A stretch of DNA of 18,876 nucleotides from Bacteroidales bacterium M2 (GTDB lineage: Bacteria; Bacteroidota; Bacteroidia; Bacteroidales; Muribaculaceae). The position numbers were made by a program, and so were the translations under genes. Under the pieces are notes generated by a model. That model made no database searches. It saw nothing but the letters and a program-made list of their open reading frames with translations, and was not told the DNA's origin. The stretch is from contig LUJM01000037.1 in assembly GCA_001689415.1 (NCBI GenBank), positions 1-18,876 on the forward strand. Direction: 5' to 3'. The number at the start of each line of letters is the position of its first letter. Position 1 is the first letter of the stretch. This document shows positions 1 to 8,022 of this stretch, one piece after another.

Positions 1-35
1 TCGTTTCCCGACCTACTCGATCTTTGTGGTGTGGG

Positions 36-183
36 GGCTCGCTGGAGCTCGCCTGCTTTAGTGGTAGGGGTTTGGTCTAATAGGGCTGATTGGTCTAATG
101 GTAGCTTCGCTAAAACTCAGCGCCTTGTGGGATAAGAATAATGGCTTTTGATTTGTGTGGGCTCGCCTGTTGTGGCTTTATTG
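36..183 (+). repeat. Intergenic repeat R2, copy A
   Basis: The gene-free stretch 1-306 holds a degenerate repeat shared with 6859-6987. Bases 84-156 match 6859-6941 in the same orientation, including GGCTGATTGGTCT, AGCTTCGCT, CTCAGCGC and GGCTTTTGATTTG. Bases 36-83 match 6942-6987, including GGCTCGCTGG, GCTCGC and CTAATAG. The two blocks are in opposite order in the two copies, as expected for a unit that can occur in tandem. Short TTGGtCTAAT words recur inside it. It ends before the promoter of the histidine kinase gene. No protein is supported here; the reading frame on the minus strand (110-307) is a by-product of the repeat. Confidence 0.75.
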
Positions 184-246
184 TCGAGGGGGGAAATTCA
201 GAGTCTGGGACTATTCGTTGAAAATAATGGTCTGTTTGTTGAATTA

Positions 247-279
247 TTCGGAGTCTGTGTCGAAATTGTAGTAACTTTG
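247..279 (+). promoter_or_regulatory. Promoter of the histidine kinase gene
   Basis: TAACTTTG at 272-279 matches the Bacteroidetes -7 box TAnnTTTG. It lies 27 bases before the start codon at 307, leaving a leader of about 20 bases. The -33 box is weak: TTCG ends 21 bases upstream at 250. Confidence 0.5.
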
Positions 280-306
280 TATGTGAAATAATTAGAGTTA
301 AATTCA

Positions 307-1392
307 ATGGATATCAAAAGAAGCAGGAAACCCGAAACCATCATATACGCAGTCCTTTGGATAATAGTTGTGGGTTTATATTTGCTGGGATCAATGCGTA
401 CACGTGCTCAATTGTCACTCCCGCTGTTGGATATGTCAGTGTTTACAGTCATGCTGTGTACCATGTTTCCTCTGTTTGTATTGTTTCTAATCAACAACAA
501 TATACTGATACCGCGTTTACTGCTCAAAAATAAGTGGAAGTCGTATTTTTCAATAACTGCGATAGTGGTTATTATTTTATGGATTTACCAGTATTTTGAT
601 TTTATACATCAGATAGACTCTATGCCTGTGGGGTCGCGTCCAGTACCACATCCCCTTCTTAAGCCATTGGTGCCTTTGCCTGTGCTGCTCGATTTCACAT
701 ATGCACTGCTTGTTGTAGGTTGTAACCTTGCCATAGCTCTGATGTTCCAGCGGTTTGATGACAAACTGGAGAAGGAAAGTCTGATGAAAAGTAATGCAGA
801 GAGTCAGCTTGCATATCTTAAGGCTCAAATAAATCCTCATTTCTACATGAATATGCTTAATAATATTCATGGAATGATTGACATCGACACTGATAAAGCA
901 CAGAAAATGCTGATTGATATGTCTCATCTGATGAGGTATATGCTTTATGATAGCTCACGTCCGCAAATATCATTGTCGGATGAAATTGATTTTCTTGACA
1001 AATACCTGAATTTAATGCGGCAGAGATATCCAGAGGATAAAGTAGTTATCTCATCAAAATTCCCTTCGCATGATATGATTTGCAATATAAGCTTGCCTCC
1101 GTTACTGTTTCTCGTTTTTATCGAAAATGCCTTTAAGCATGGTGTCAGTTATAGAGAGTCTTCGTGTATAGCAGTCAACATCAATGTTACTTCAAACGAG
1201 TTGCGTTTCTGTTGTATGAATAGTACTCACGCGGCGAGTTCAACCGACGAAGGAAGGGATAGTTCCGGCATCGGACTGAAAAATATAATGCAACGGTTAC
1301 AATTGCTATATGGTGACAGGATGGATCTGTCTATCAAGGAGAAACATTCAACATATTTTGTAAATCTCACAATTCCGATTAATGATACTTAA
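307..1392 (+). CDS. LytS-type sensor histidine kinase (His_kinase PF06580)
   Basis: Inner-membrane sensor kinase of 361 residues that should phosphorylate the response regulator encoded next to it. The N-terminus has four hydrophobic segments (about residues 12-30, 44-66, 79-98, 123-146) and no large external domain, so it probably senses something in or near the membrane. A short coiled linker leads to the phosphoacceptor box QINPHF (His178), typical of the LytS/His_kinase family. The ATPase part shows the N-box FIENAFKHG (Asn274) and the G-box GIGLKNI near 321. The start ATG at 307 fits the promoter at 272-279. Its 3' end overlaps the regulator gene by 11 bases, indicating one mRNA and coupled translation. 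Signal unknown. Confidence 0.93.
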   Translation: MDIKRSRKPETIIYAVLWIIVVGLYLLGSMRTRAQLSLPLLDMSVFTVMLCTMFPLFVLFLINNNILIPRLLLKNKWKSYFSITAIVVIILWIYQYFDFIHQIDSMPVGSRPVPHPLLKPLVPLPVLLDFTYALLVVGCNLAIALMFQRFDDKLEKESLMKSNAESQLAYLKAQINPHFYMNMLNNIHGMIDIDTDKAQKMLIDMSHLMRYMLYDSSRPQISLSDEIDFLDKYLNLMRQRYPEDKVVISSKFPSHDMICNISLPPLLFLVFIENAFKHGVSYRESSCIAVNINVTSNELRFCCMNSTHAASSTDEGRDSSGIGLKNIMQRLQLLYGDRMDLSIKEKHSTYFVNLTIPINDT

Positions 1393-2122
1393 AACACTGA
1401 TAATCGATGACGAGCCCATCGCTCTTGAAAAATTGAAAAACTATGTCGGACGAGTACCGTCACTCGAACTGTCGGCAATGTGTAGCAACGGATTTGAGGC
1501 AATCGAGTTTCTTGGCTGCAATGATGTTGATTTGATTATAACCGACATAAATATGCCGGATCTCAACGGTATGGATTTTGTTAAGGCACTTCCGAACCGC
1601 CCCATGATAGTATTTACCACTGCACATGCGCAATATGCTGTAGATAGTTATCGGTTGTCTGCTATCGATTACTTGCTAAAGCCTTATGGTTTTGTAGAAT
1701 TCAATCAGGCCATCACTAAAGCGATTGATATTTATAAGCTTCGACAAGCCAATGCCAACGTGACACAGAAAGGAGCCTCTTCAAACGATTCTCTTTTCAT
1801 CAAGACTGATACGCGCTATATCAGGGTGCGTCTTTCCGAGATACGTTTCATAAAGGGATATGGAGAATACCTTCTGGTTTTTGTTGAAGGCAGAATCAAC
1901 CCTGTGGTGACGTTGAGTTCCTTTGCGTCAATCAGGGAATCCCTGCCTGACAACTTTTTGCAAGTACATCGCTCTTATATAGTCAATATGGACCAGGTGG
2001 AACACATCGAACGGGCACGTGTGATAATGGACTCCGATAACTATGTGCCAGTAGGAGACAGCTACAAGGTAGCTTTTCAAGAATATCTCATGTCCCACAC
2101 TGTAGGCAAAAGCACAAAATAG
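1382..2122 (+). CDS. LytTR-family response regulator
   Basis: DNA-binding response regulator of 246 residues. The receiver domain (residues 1-120) has the acidic pair DDE at 9-11, phosphoacceptor Asp55 in TDINMPD, Thr79/80 and Lys100 in LLKP. The C-terminal LytTR domain (about 138-240) begins at SLFIKTDTRYIRV and contains the hallmark LQVHRSYIVN. The gene starts inside the end of the kinase gene and is followed by a strong terminator, so kinase and regulator form a two-gene operon. By position, the efflux operon that starts 109 bases downstream is the likely target; that is inference, as no LytTR operator could be defined. Confidence 0.94.
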   Translation: MILKTLIIDDEPIALEKLKNYVGRVPSLELSAMCSNGFEAIEFLGCNDVDLIITDINMPDLNGMDFVKALPNRPMIVFTTAHAQYAVDSYRLSAIDYLLKPYGFVEFNQAITKAIDIYKLRQANANVTQKGASSNDSLFIKTDTRYIRVRLSEIRFIKGYGEYLLVFVEGRINPVVTLSSFASIRESLPDNFLQVHRSYIVNMDQVEHIERARVIMDSDNYVPVGDSYKVAFQEYLMSHTVGKSTK

Positions 2123-2154
2123 GACTGATATCGCAGATTCATTGAATAAATAAG

Positions 2155-2191
2155 GCCGTTGGTTGAACAGATTTCACCAGCGGCTTTTTTT
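2155..2191 (+). terminator. Intrinsic terminator after the two-component operon
   Basis: GCCGTTGGT (2155-2163) pairs with ACCAGCGGC (2176-2184) as a 9-bp stem with one G-U pair and a 12-base loop, followed directly by seven T residues (2185-2191). It lies 33 bases after the regulator stop codon and separates it from the exporter operon. Confidence 0.9.
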
Positions 2192-2195
2192 CGCG

Positions 2196-2203
2196 TAATA
2201 TTG
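2196..2203 (+). promoter_or_regulatory. Weak promoter candidate for the exporter operon
   Basis: TAATATTG is one mismatch from TAnnTTTG and lies 28 bases before the tolC-like start codon. No good -33 box is visible because the terminator stem occupies that position. A promoter needing an activator such as the LytTR regulator would look like this, but the evidence is thin. A three-codon frame, ATG AAT AGA TGA (2223-2234), overlaps the start codon at 2231. Confidence 0.25.
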
Positions 2204-2230
2204 CAGTATAAAACGAAAAGCAATGAATAG

Positions 2231-3526
2231 ATGAAAAAACAATCATTAATTGCACTTGCATTATTATTGTCGGCTACAGCTTCAGCCCAACAACTATGGA
2301 CATACTCCGATTGTGTATCGTATGCCCGCGAACACAACATATCGCTCCAAAAATCGAGACTTGGAGAACAGACTTCGGAATATGATTATGAGGAAGCAAA
2401 GGCTCAATGGCAACCGACATTAGACTTTGCGACAACCCACGGATTTTCAAACTATCCATGGGGCAACAGTACAAAGAATTCCTATAACAGTTCATACGGG
2501 CTTAATGCCGGCTGGACTGTCTGGAACGGTGGACAACGTGAAAACAATATTAAACGAAGTAAAATCCGCACTGAAATAGAGCGACTCAATACAGGCACTA
2601 TACTAAGGTCTCTCGAAACAGACCTTCTTCAAGTGTATATCAACATCTTATATGCCAAGGAAGCTATAGGAATATATGAGGAAGCAGTGAAAGTGAGCGA
2701 GGCTCAGGCTTCACGGGCGCAAGAGCTTGCAGAGGCAGGAAGGCTGTCGCAGGTGGATTATGCACAACTCAAAGCTCAGCTGGAGCAGGATAAATATTCA
2801 TTGGTAAACGCGCAGAGCACTTATGATTCTCGACGCATGGAACTCAAGCAGCTACTTGAATTGGGAATCGATGATAACATAACACTCGCTGACGTTGAGT
2901 GGACGGCCGCGCAGGTACTGGAACAGTTGCCGCCAATGAACGAGAGCTATCAAATGGCTATAAATACAGATTTGAAAATCCAAGGACTTGACCTTGAAAA
3001 GTCATCATCGGAGCTCGATGTCAAAATAGCCAAAGCCGGGCGACTGCCGAAAATATCTTTGGACGCAGGCATAGGCACCGGCTATTTCGCACCCGGGAGT
3101 TCATTCGGCACAGCCATGAAACAGGGCTGGAACGAGAATATCGGTCTTACATTGTCAATTCCAATCCTTGATAATAAAAAGACAAAAACAGCAGTTGCAA
3201 GAGCAAAAGCTGCACAACTGGACGCACAGCTCGACATAGACCAGCGTCAGACCGAACTATCCCAGATTGTGGAAAACTGGTATATCGACACTCGTTCAGC
3301 GCAGTCACGATTTACGGCTGCTGAAAGTCAGCTTGAGTCAACAAAACTTAGCGACGAACTTACCAACGAACGCTTCAACCTCGGATACGTCGACCCAGTG
3401 GAGCTTATGACATCGCATAAATCGTATATTGAAGCGCAGCACATGTTATTACAAGCCAAGTATATGGCAATGTTAGGGCATAAAATGATAGAATTCTACC
3501 GTAATGCGTCGGTAGCTCTTCCGTAA
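2231..3526 (+). CDS. TolC-family outer-membrane efflux protein
   Basis: Outer-membrane channel of a tripartite exporter, 431 residues. A signal peptide is clear (MKKQ, then a hydrophobic run ending in ATASAQ near residue 20). The mature protein starts with the usual QLWTYSDCVSYAREHN and has two OEP repeats (PF02321): long alpha-helical heptad stretches near 115-215 and 315-400, separated by beta-strand segments such as SYGLNAGWTVWNGGQ and GLTLSIPILDN. Length is normal for the family. It is the first gene of a + strand operon with the adaptor gene 19 bases downstream and the MacB-type ATPase and permease genes after that, so it supplies the exit duct for that pump. Substrate unknown. Confidence 0.93.
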   Translation: MKKQSLIALALLLSATASAQQLWTYSDCVSYAREHNISLQKSRLGEQTSEYDYEEAKAQWQPTLDFATTHGFSNYPWGNSTKNSYNSSYGLNAGWTVWNGGQRENNIKRSKIRTEIERLNTGTILRSLETDLLQVYINILYAKEAIGIYEEAVKVSEAQASRAQELAEAGRLSQVDYAQLKAQLEQDKYSLVNAQSTYDSRRMELKQLLELGIDDNITLADVEWTAAQVLEQLPPMNESYQMAINTDLKIQGLDLEKSSSELDVKIAKAGRLPKISLDAGIGTGYFAPGSSFGTAMKQGWNENIGLTLSIPILDNKKTKTAVARAKAAQLDAQLDIDQRQTELSQIVENWYIDTRSAQSRFTAAESQLESTKLSDELTNERFNLGYVDPVELMTSHKSYIEAQHMLLQAKYMAMLGHKMIEFYRNASVALP

Positions 3527-3545
3527 TAACTAATATTTATCATAA

Positions 3546-4712
3546 ATGAAGATAACAAGACACCTCCCAATCCTCGCGACTATATTGTTGCTCGCTTCGT
3601 GCGGTAAAAAGCAGACTGTCGTGTTGGAAACTGTCGAAGCCGAACGTGGCGAACTGACAGAAACTGTGACTGCAACCGGAACAATCGAATCAGTCACTCA
3701 AGTCGATGTCGGCACACAGGTAACCGGCATTATCGACAAATTGTATGTAGATTTTAACTCTGTGGTCGAAAAAGGGCAACTGATTGCCGAGATAGAGAAA
3801 ACTCTTTTGCAAAGTGACCTTGCCAGTGCAGAAGCCAACGTTGAATCGGCCCGCCTAACATATGAATATAATCTGACTAATTATAAGCGAGACAAGGTTT
3901 TGCACGACAAGCATCTCATAAGTGATTATGAGTTTCAAACCACTACAAAGGATCTTGAAGTGTCGAAGACTGCATACGACAAAGCAAACGCCGATAAAGT
4001 CCGTGCAGCCAAAAACCTCAACTATGCCGAAATCTATTCACCTATCGACGGCATAGTAATATCGCGCGATGTTGAGGTTGGCCAGACAGTTGTATCTAAC
4101 ATGAGCGTGGCAAATCTATATACAATTGCCGACCTCGATAATATGCAGGTTGTCGGAAATGTAGATGAGGCAGACATCGGCCAAGTGAAAGTCGGTCAGC
4201 CAGTGACCTTTTCTGTAGATGCTTATCCTGATGAAAAATTCGAGGGCAAAGTGACACAAGTACGTCTCAATCCGACAACTGAGAGTAATGTGGTAACATA
4301 CGAAGTGGTTGTTGCCACATCTAATCCGGAACATAAACTTATCCCCGGATTAACGGCCAACCTTACAATTTATATTATGCGCGAGGAAAATGTACTCCTG
4401 CTTCCGACAAGTGTGTTTACATTTGAGCCGGGAAACCAAGAGAACGATAAACTTCCACAACCATCGGGCAATGCCGAAAATCTTAAACTTGAGGATAACC
4501 AAAGATGTGTCTGGATTGTAAACGGGAATTCACTTGTTCCCACCGCTGTCACCATTGGCAACAGTAACGGCATGAAGACAGTCGTGACATCGGGGCTCGG
4601 TGACAATGCAATCGTTGCAACCGGATATTCACAAGAAACGCACCATCAACAGGAACAGATCGGAGAACAAAGTCCATTCGCACCACAACCTCCGGGTCGA
4701 AAAAAGAAATGA
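3546..4712 (+). CDS. HlyD/MacA-family periplasmic adaptor lipoprotein
   Basis: Membrane-fusion adaptor of 388 residues joining the MacB-type permease to the TolC-like channel. The N-terminus is a lipoprotein signal with lipobox LASC (Cys19), so it is probably lipid-anchored in the inner membrane. The order is typical: a first lipoyl half and beta-barrel strands (GTIESVTQVDVGTQVTG), a helical hairpin about 85-155, the second lipoyl half (NYAEIYSPIDGIVISRDVEVGQTV), then beta-barrel and membrane-proximal domains to about 370. The C-terminus is a charged and proline-rich tail ending RKKK. The stop codon is followed after one base by the ATPase start codon, so the genes are translationally coupled. 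Confidence 0.93.
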   Translation: MKITRHLPILATILLLASCGKKQTVVLETVEAERGELTETVTATGTIESVTQVDVGTQVTGIIDKLYVDFNSVVEKGQLIAEIEKTLLQSDLASAEANVESARLTYEYNLTNYKRDKVLHDKHLISDYEFQTTTKDLEVSKTAYDKANADKVRAAKNLNYAEIYSPIDGIVISRDVEVGQTVVSNMSVANLYTIADLDNMQVVGNVDEADIGQVKVGQPVTFSVDAYPDEKFEGKVTQVRLNPTTESNVVTYEVVVATSNPEHKLIPGLTANLTIYIMREENVLLLPTSVFTFEPGNQENDKLPQPSGNAENLKLEDNQRCVWIVNGNSLVPTAVTIGNSNGMKTVVTSGLGDNAIVATGYSQETHHQQEQIGEQSPFAPQPPGRKKK

Positions 4713-4713
4713 T

Positions 4714-5463
4714 ATGAACGACAGCAAAGAAATAATACATATAGAGAACCTCCGTCGTGAATTCATTGTTGGAGGTGAAACGGTCAAGGCTCTGCGAGGT
4801 GTATCATTCTCCATTAAGCAAGGTGAATTCGTGACAATCATGGGCACATCGGGTTCAGGTAAATCAACGCTACTGAATCTTCTCGGATGTCTTGATACAC
4901 CCACTTCGGGAGAGTATCTGCTCGATGGGGTGTCAGTACAGTCAATGAGCAAGAACCAACGGGCCGTTACCCGCAATCGTAAAATTGGTTTTGTGTTTCA
5001 GAATTACAATCTTCTGCCCAAGACGACAGCTATTGAAAATGTTGAACTTCCGCTGCTGTATAATCCTGCTGTCAGCGCCAAGGAGCGCCGCGAAAAAGCC
5101 GTTACAGCGCTGAAAGCCGTAGGTCTTGGAGAACGCCTTAACCACAAGAGTAACCAGATGTCGGGTGGTCAGCAGCAACGAGTGGCAATTGCCCGTGCGT
5201 TGGTCAATGACCCAGTGATAATTCTTGCAGACGAAGCTACCGGAAATCTTGACACACGGACTTCATTCAGTATTCTGATGCTGTTCCAAGAGCTTCACTC
5301 CAAAGGCCGCACAATAATATTCGTGACCCATAATCCTGAGTTGGCAGATTATTCATCGCGAAATATAATATTGCGCGACGGCAAGATTATCTCTGACACA
5401 ATCAATGAGCATCCGGCCTCAGCCCTTGAAGCATACGAACAATTACCCAAAGATAATGATTGA
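4714..5463 (+). CDS. MacB-type ABC transporter ATPase subunit
   Basis: Cytoplasmic ATPase of 249 residues that powers the exporter. It has Walker A GTSGSGKST (44-52), a Q-loop at FVFQNYN, signature MSGGQQQR (149-156), Walker B VIILADEA with catalytic Glu174, a D-loop at NLDT and switch His206 in VTHNPE. The sequence is of the LolD/MacB/FtsE group. The ATG at 4714 is preferred because it lies one base after the adaptor stop codon and gives the normal start MNDSKEIIHIENL; the longer upstream reading frame only reads through the adaptor gene. The permease is a separate protein, unlike E. coli MacB, where ATPase and permease are fused. Confidence 0.93.
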   Translation: MNDSKEIIHIENLRREFIVGGETVKALRGVSFSIKQGEFVTIMGTSGSGKSTLLNLLGCLDTPTSGEYLLDGVSVQSMSKNQRAVTRNRKIGFVFQNYNLLPKTTAIENVELPLLYNPAVSAKERREKAVTALKAVGLGERLNHKSNQMSGGQQQRVAIARALVNDPVIILADEATGNLDTRTSFSILMLFQELHSKGRTIIFVTHNPELADYSSRNIILRDGKIISDTINEHPASALEAYEQLPKDND

Positions 5464-5465
5464 TC

Positions 5466-6683
5466 ATGAATATAAGCAATCTTTTAAAAATAGCCTTGAA
5501 AGCCTTAAACAATAATAAGTTAAGATGTTTTCTGACGATGCTTGGTATTATTATTGGAGTGGGGGCGGTTATAACTATGCTGGCAATCGGTCAAGGATCT
5601 AAAAACAGTATAAAAGCTCAGATTTCCGAAATGGGTTCCAACATGATTATGATTCACCCCGGTAATATGCAGCGAGGCGGTGTACGCCAGAGTGCCGACG
5701 ATATGCAGACGCTTGATATTGAGGATTTTGAGGTTATTCAAAAATTACCAGGAGTAGCGGCAGTTTCTCCGTTAGTCAATTCTGCCGGCCAACTTGTCAA
5801 TGGAAACAACAACTATCCATCGTCAATCTATGGAGTAACACCAGAATATCTTGATATTCGTAAGTTCAAGGTCAAGGATGGTTCGATGTTCTCGGAGCAT
5901 GACATTAAATCGGCTGCAAAGGTTTGTATTCTTGGTAAGACTGTAGTGGATAATCTTTTCCCTAATGGGGAAGATCCTATCGGAAGGGTAATTCGTTTCG
6001 GAAAAATCCCCATGACGGTTATCGGTGTTCTTGAATCGAAAGGGACCAACTCAATGGGACAGGATCAAGACGATGTAGTCATTGCTCCTTATACTACCGT
6101 TATGAAGAGAATCCTTGCTATTGACTATATACAAGGTATATTCGCAAGTGCTATGGATGAGTCGCGGACCGATGAAACTATTGACGCCATAACCGAGACA
6201 CTCCGGTCACAGCACAAATTGAAAGAAGATGCTGATGATGATTTTGAAATTCGTTCGCAGCAAGAACTCAGCGAGATGATGAACTCCACAAGCGATATGA
6301 TGACTGTGCTTCTTGCATGTATTGCCGGTATTTCTTTACTTGTAGGAGGTATCGGTATTATGAACATTATGTATGTTTCTGTAACAGAGCGCACTCGTGA
6401 AATTGGACTTAGGATGTCGATCGGAGCTCGAGGAATTGATATTCTGTCGCAATTCCTGATTGAAGCTGTGATTATAAGCGTGAGTGGTGGAATAATCGGT
6501 ATATTGTTAGGGATCATTGCCACATGGCTCGTAAATTTAATTGCGCACTGGCCTGTATACATTCAATTGTATTCAGTTGCATTATCTTTTGCAGTATGTA
6601 CAATAACAGGAGTTTTCTTTGGTTGGTATCCTGCAAAAAAAGCAGCGGGGCTCGATCCTATTGAGGCAATTCGCTATGAATAA
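5466..6683 (+). CDS. MacB-type ABC transporter permease (FtsX domain)
   Basis: Inner-membrane permease of 405 residues. The N-terminus is cytoplasmic (LLKIALKALNNNKLRCFLTMLG), followed by the first membrane helix (about 20-42), a large periplasmic MacB_PCD domain (about 45-270) and a C-terminal FtsX domain with three helices. The ending is the MacB hallmark GWYPAKKAAGLDPIEAIRYE. MacB-type pumps do not translocate across the inner membrane; they use ATP to push periplasmic substrates such as peptides, lipids or macrolides out through TolC. The start is ATG at 5466, two bases after the ATPase stop codon. Eight bases after the stop an R1 repeat begins, and no ordinary terminator precedes it. Confidence 0.93.
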   Translation: MNISNLLKIALKALNNNKLRCFLTMLGIIIGVGAVITMLAIGQGSKNSIKAQISEMGSNMIMIHPGNMQRGGVRQSADDMQTLDIEDFEVIQKLPGVAAVSPLVNSAGQLVNGNNNYPSSIYGVTPEYLDIRKFKVKDGSMFSEHDIKSAAKVCILGKTVVDNLFPNGEDPIGRVIRFGKIPMTVIGVLESKGTNSMGQDQDDVVIAPYTTVMKRILAIDYIQGIFASAMDESRTDETIDAITETLRSQHKLKEDADDDFEIRSQQELSEMMNSTSDMMTVLLACIAGISLLVGGIGIMNIMYVSVTERTREIGLRMSIGARGIDILSQFLIEAVIISVSGGIIGILLGIIATWLVNLIAHWPVYIQLYSVALSFAVCTITGVFFGWYPAKKAAGLDPIEAIRYE

Positions 6684-6691
6684 TTATTTTT

Positions 6692-6810
6692 AAGTAACTC
6701 TTAAAAATTAGTTTATATTATTAAGATTCACTTTATCTCGATGAGGCTGCGGCGCTTTTTGATTGAATAATCCTCAAAAATCACTCGCAGCTAATTTTTT
6801 CGAGTTACTT
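6692..6810. repeat. Structured inverted-repeat element R1, copy 1 (119 bp)
   Basis: The ends are 20-base imperfect terminal inverted repeats: 6692-6711 (AAGTAACTC...AAAAATTAG) against 6791-6810 (CTAATTTTT...GAGTTACTT), with 18 of 20 positions complementary. Inside are nested stems: GCTGCG (6746-6751) with CGCAGC (6786-6791), and TTTTTGA (6756-6762) with TCAAAAA (6774-6780). A CTCGATGAG mini-palindrome (6737-6745) is shared with copy 3. Read on the + strand, the inner stem is followed by TAATTTTTT, so this copy could also end the exporter transcript. Copies 2 and 3 lie at 7953-8022 and 9821-9936. No coding potential. Confidence 0.85.
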
Positions 6811-6815
6811 ATGAT

Positions 6816-6837
6816 ATTAACGCGAACTTGCGTTAAT
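6816..6837. other. Short perfect inverted repeat between R1 and R2
   Basis: ATTAACGC (6816-6823) and GCGTTAAT (6830-6837) form an 8-bp perfect stem with a 6-base loop. It lies in the convergent intergenic region. It could be an operator or part of a repeat junction; nothing in the sequence decides. Confidence 0.4.
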
Positions 6838-6858
6838 GGTTTTTGCTTGGTGGTGCAG

Positions 6859-6987
6859 TGGGGCTGATTGGTCTTATTGGACTAATTGGGGGGCTTCGCT
6901 GAAGCTCAGCGCTGGGGACAAAAATAATTGCTTTTGATTTGAGGCTCGCTGGGGCTCGCTTGTTTTGGTGGGTGGTTGGGCTAATAG
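6859..6987 (+). repeat. Intergenic repeat R2, copy B
   Basis: Same repeat as at 36-183 and in the same orientation. 6859-6941 aligns with 84-156, and 6942-6987 aligns with 36-83. In this copy CGCTGA/TCAGCG forms a perfect 6-bp stem around AGC (6897-6911); copy A has a mismatch there. Together with copy 1 of R1 it fills most of the 328-base gap between the exporter permease and the lipid operon. The long minus-strand reading frame across this repeat is not a gene. Confidence 0.75.
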
Positions 6988-7002
6988 TGGCTATTAGCCC
7001 AA
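6976..7002 (-). terminator. Hairpin after the lipid operon, possible terminator
   Basis: TTGGGCTAATAG (6976-6987) and CTATTAGCCCAA (6991-7002) form a perfect 12-bp stem with a 3-base loop. It sits nine bases beyond the stop codon of the last lipid-operon gene (minus strand). No T-run follows on the minus strand, so it is either a non-canonical terminator or an mRNA 3'-end protecting hairpin. Confidence 0.5.
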
Positions 7003-7011
7003 CTGATGTGC

Positions 7012-7950
7012 TTAGGAGAGGGTGTGGTTGCGGAGTTGGCGGGTGAGGCGCTTGCAGAGCGATTCGTGGCAGGATATCATGTAGATCAGAATCGCGTTGA
7101 GTACGACGAGTTCGAATATGAAGTATAGCCACGGCATGCCTATGAGTACTGATGTGAATAGGGCTATGGAGCGCCAGTTGAATGATAGGATGTTTGTGTA
7201 TTTCATCAGAGGGAGGCTTCCTTTGCGGAATTCGGCTCTGAATTTGTTGCTTGGCATGCGTCCGTTGTATACTTTGGCAAGCTCGGCTCTCAAGGTCTGC
7301 ATGGCCGGAGAGAGGCGCTCCTGACTCGATGTGTAGTTGGTGTAGAAGAAGAGTATGATCTTGGCCCAGAAGTTTCCTTTCCATGGCATGGAATCGAATT
7401 TCTGACGTAGTAGTTTGCTTGATTCGAGTTCGCTGCCTTCTTCGCCTTTTAGGAAGTATAGGTGGAACTGGCGGTAGTAGTCGGCCGTGGCTGCTTGTTT
7501 GGCATGGAATATGCCGGCCGTAACAGCAATGACCCATATAACCCATGGGTGGTCGTGAAAGAAGGGTGCTGTGGCGTTTTCTCGCAGGCAAATGGACAAA
7601 TATATGGTGAAGAACCAGATGTCGCCGGAGAGGCCGTCGAGAATGCGTCCGATGCGCGAGTATTGCTTCGTCATGCGAGCAAGCTGTCCGTCGGCGCTGT
7701 CGAAGCTGTTAGCCCATATTAGAAGGACGATGCCAATTATGTTTATCCAGATATTGTTGAAGTAGAAAGCAACACCGGCTCCAATTCCCAAGAAAATTGA
7801 TGCGATTGTAATGGCGTTTGGAGTGATGCCTATTTTACGGGCAAGGCATGCCCATGCATATCCGATAGGTCGGTAGAACCAGAGGTCGATGTTTTCTTCG
7901 GTATCAAGTGATTTTAGTGATTCCTGATAGCTTGAGTCTTTTTCGGACAT
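7012..7950 (-). CDS. CDP-alcohol phosphatidyltransferase family protein, unusual motif
   Basis: Integral membrane enzyme of 312 residues in the CDP-OH-P family, which moves a phosphoalcohol from a CDP-activated donor to an alcohol or diacylglycerol. The motif begins normally with Asp84, Asp87-Gly88, Ala91-Arg92, eight residues, Gly101 and Asp105. The fourth aspartate is at 110 rather than the expected 109 (LDGLSGD), one residue out of register. Hydrophobic segments lie near 47-80, 112-150 and 250-300, with a long hydrophilic insert (about 160-245) not found in short family members. It is the last gene of the lipid operon, separated from the acyltransferase gene only by an R1 element. The substrate is unknown; it may make a second phospholipid head group or an inositol lipid derivative. 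Confidence 0.85.
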   Translation of the reverse strand: MSEKDSSYQESLKSLDTEENIDLWFYRPIGYAWACLARKIGITPNAITIASIFLGIGAGVAFYFNNIWINIIGIVLLIWANSFDSADGQLARMTKQYSRIGRILDGLSGDIWFFTIYLSICLRENATAPFFHDHPWVIWVIAVTAGIFHAKQAATADYYRQFHLYFLKGEEGSELESSKLLRQKFDSMPWKGNFWAKIILFFYTNYTSSQERLSPAMQTLRAELAKVYNGRMPSNKFRAEFRKGSLPLMKYTNILSFNWRSIALFTSVLIGMPWLYFIFELVVLNAILIYMISCHESLCKRLTRQLRNHTLS

Positions 7951-7952
7951 TT

Positions 7953-8022
7953 AATAACTCTTAAAAATAAGTTTATACTAAAGAATGCAATGTAACTCGC
8001 AGTTAATTTTTGCGAGTTACTT
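7953..8022. repeat. Structured inverted-repeat element R1, copy 2 (70 bp, short form)
   Basis: The terminal repeats are AATAACTCTTAAAAATAAG at the left and TTAATTTTTGCGAGTTACTT at the right. The middle 45-50 bases found in copies 1 and 3 are absent. Instead GTAACTCGCA (7992-8001) and TGCGAGTTAC (8011-8020) form a perfect 10-bp stem with a 9-base loop. The element fills the whole gap between two lipid genes and overlaps the acyltransferase stop codon (TAA at 8021-8023). Confidence 0.8.

Noticed and set aside
2123..2230. LytTR operator pair upstream of the exporter operon
   Set aside because: I could not find two properly spaced matching half-sites; the region is mostly terminator.
6833..7591. 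Long minus-strand reading frame of 252 residues
   Set aside because: It runs through R2 and then out of frame over the CDP-alcohol phosphatidyltransferase gene; low-complexity Pro/His/Arg content and no family features.
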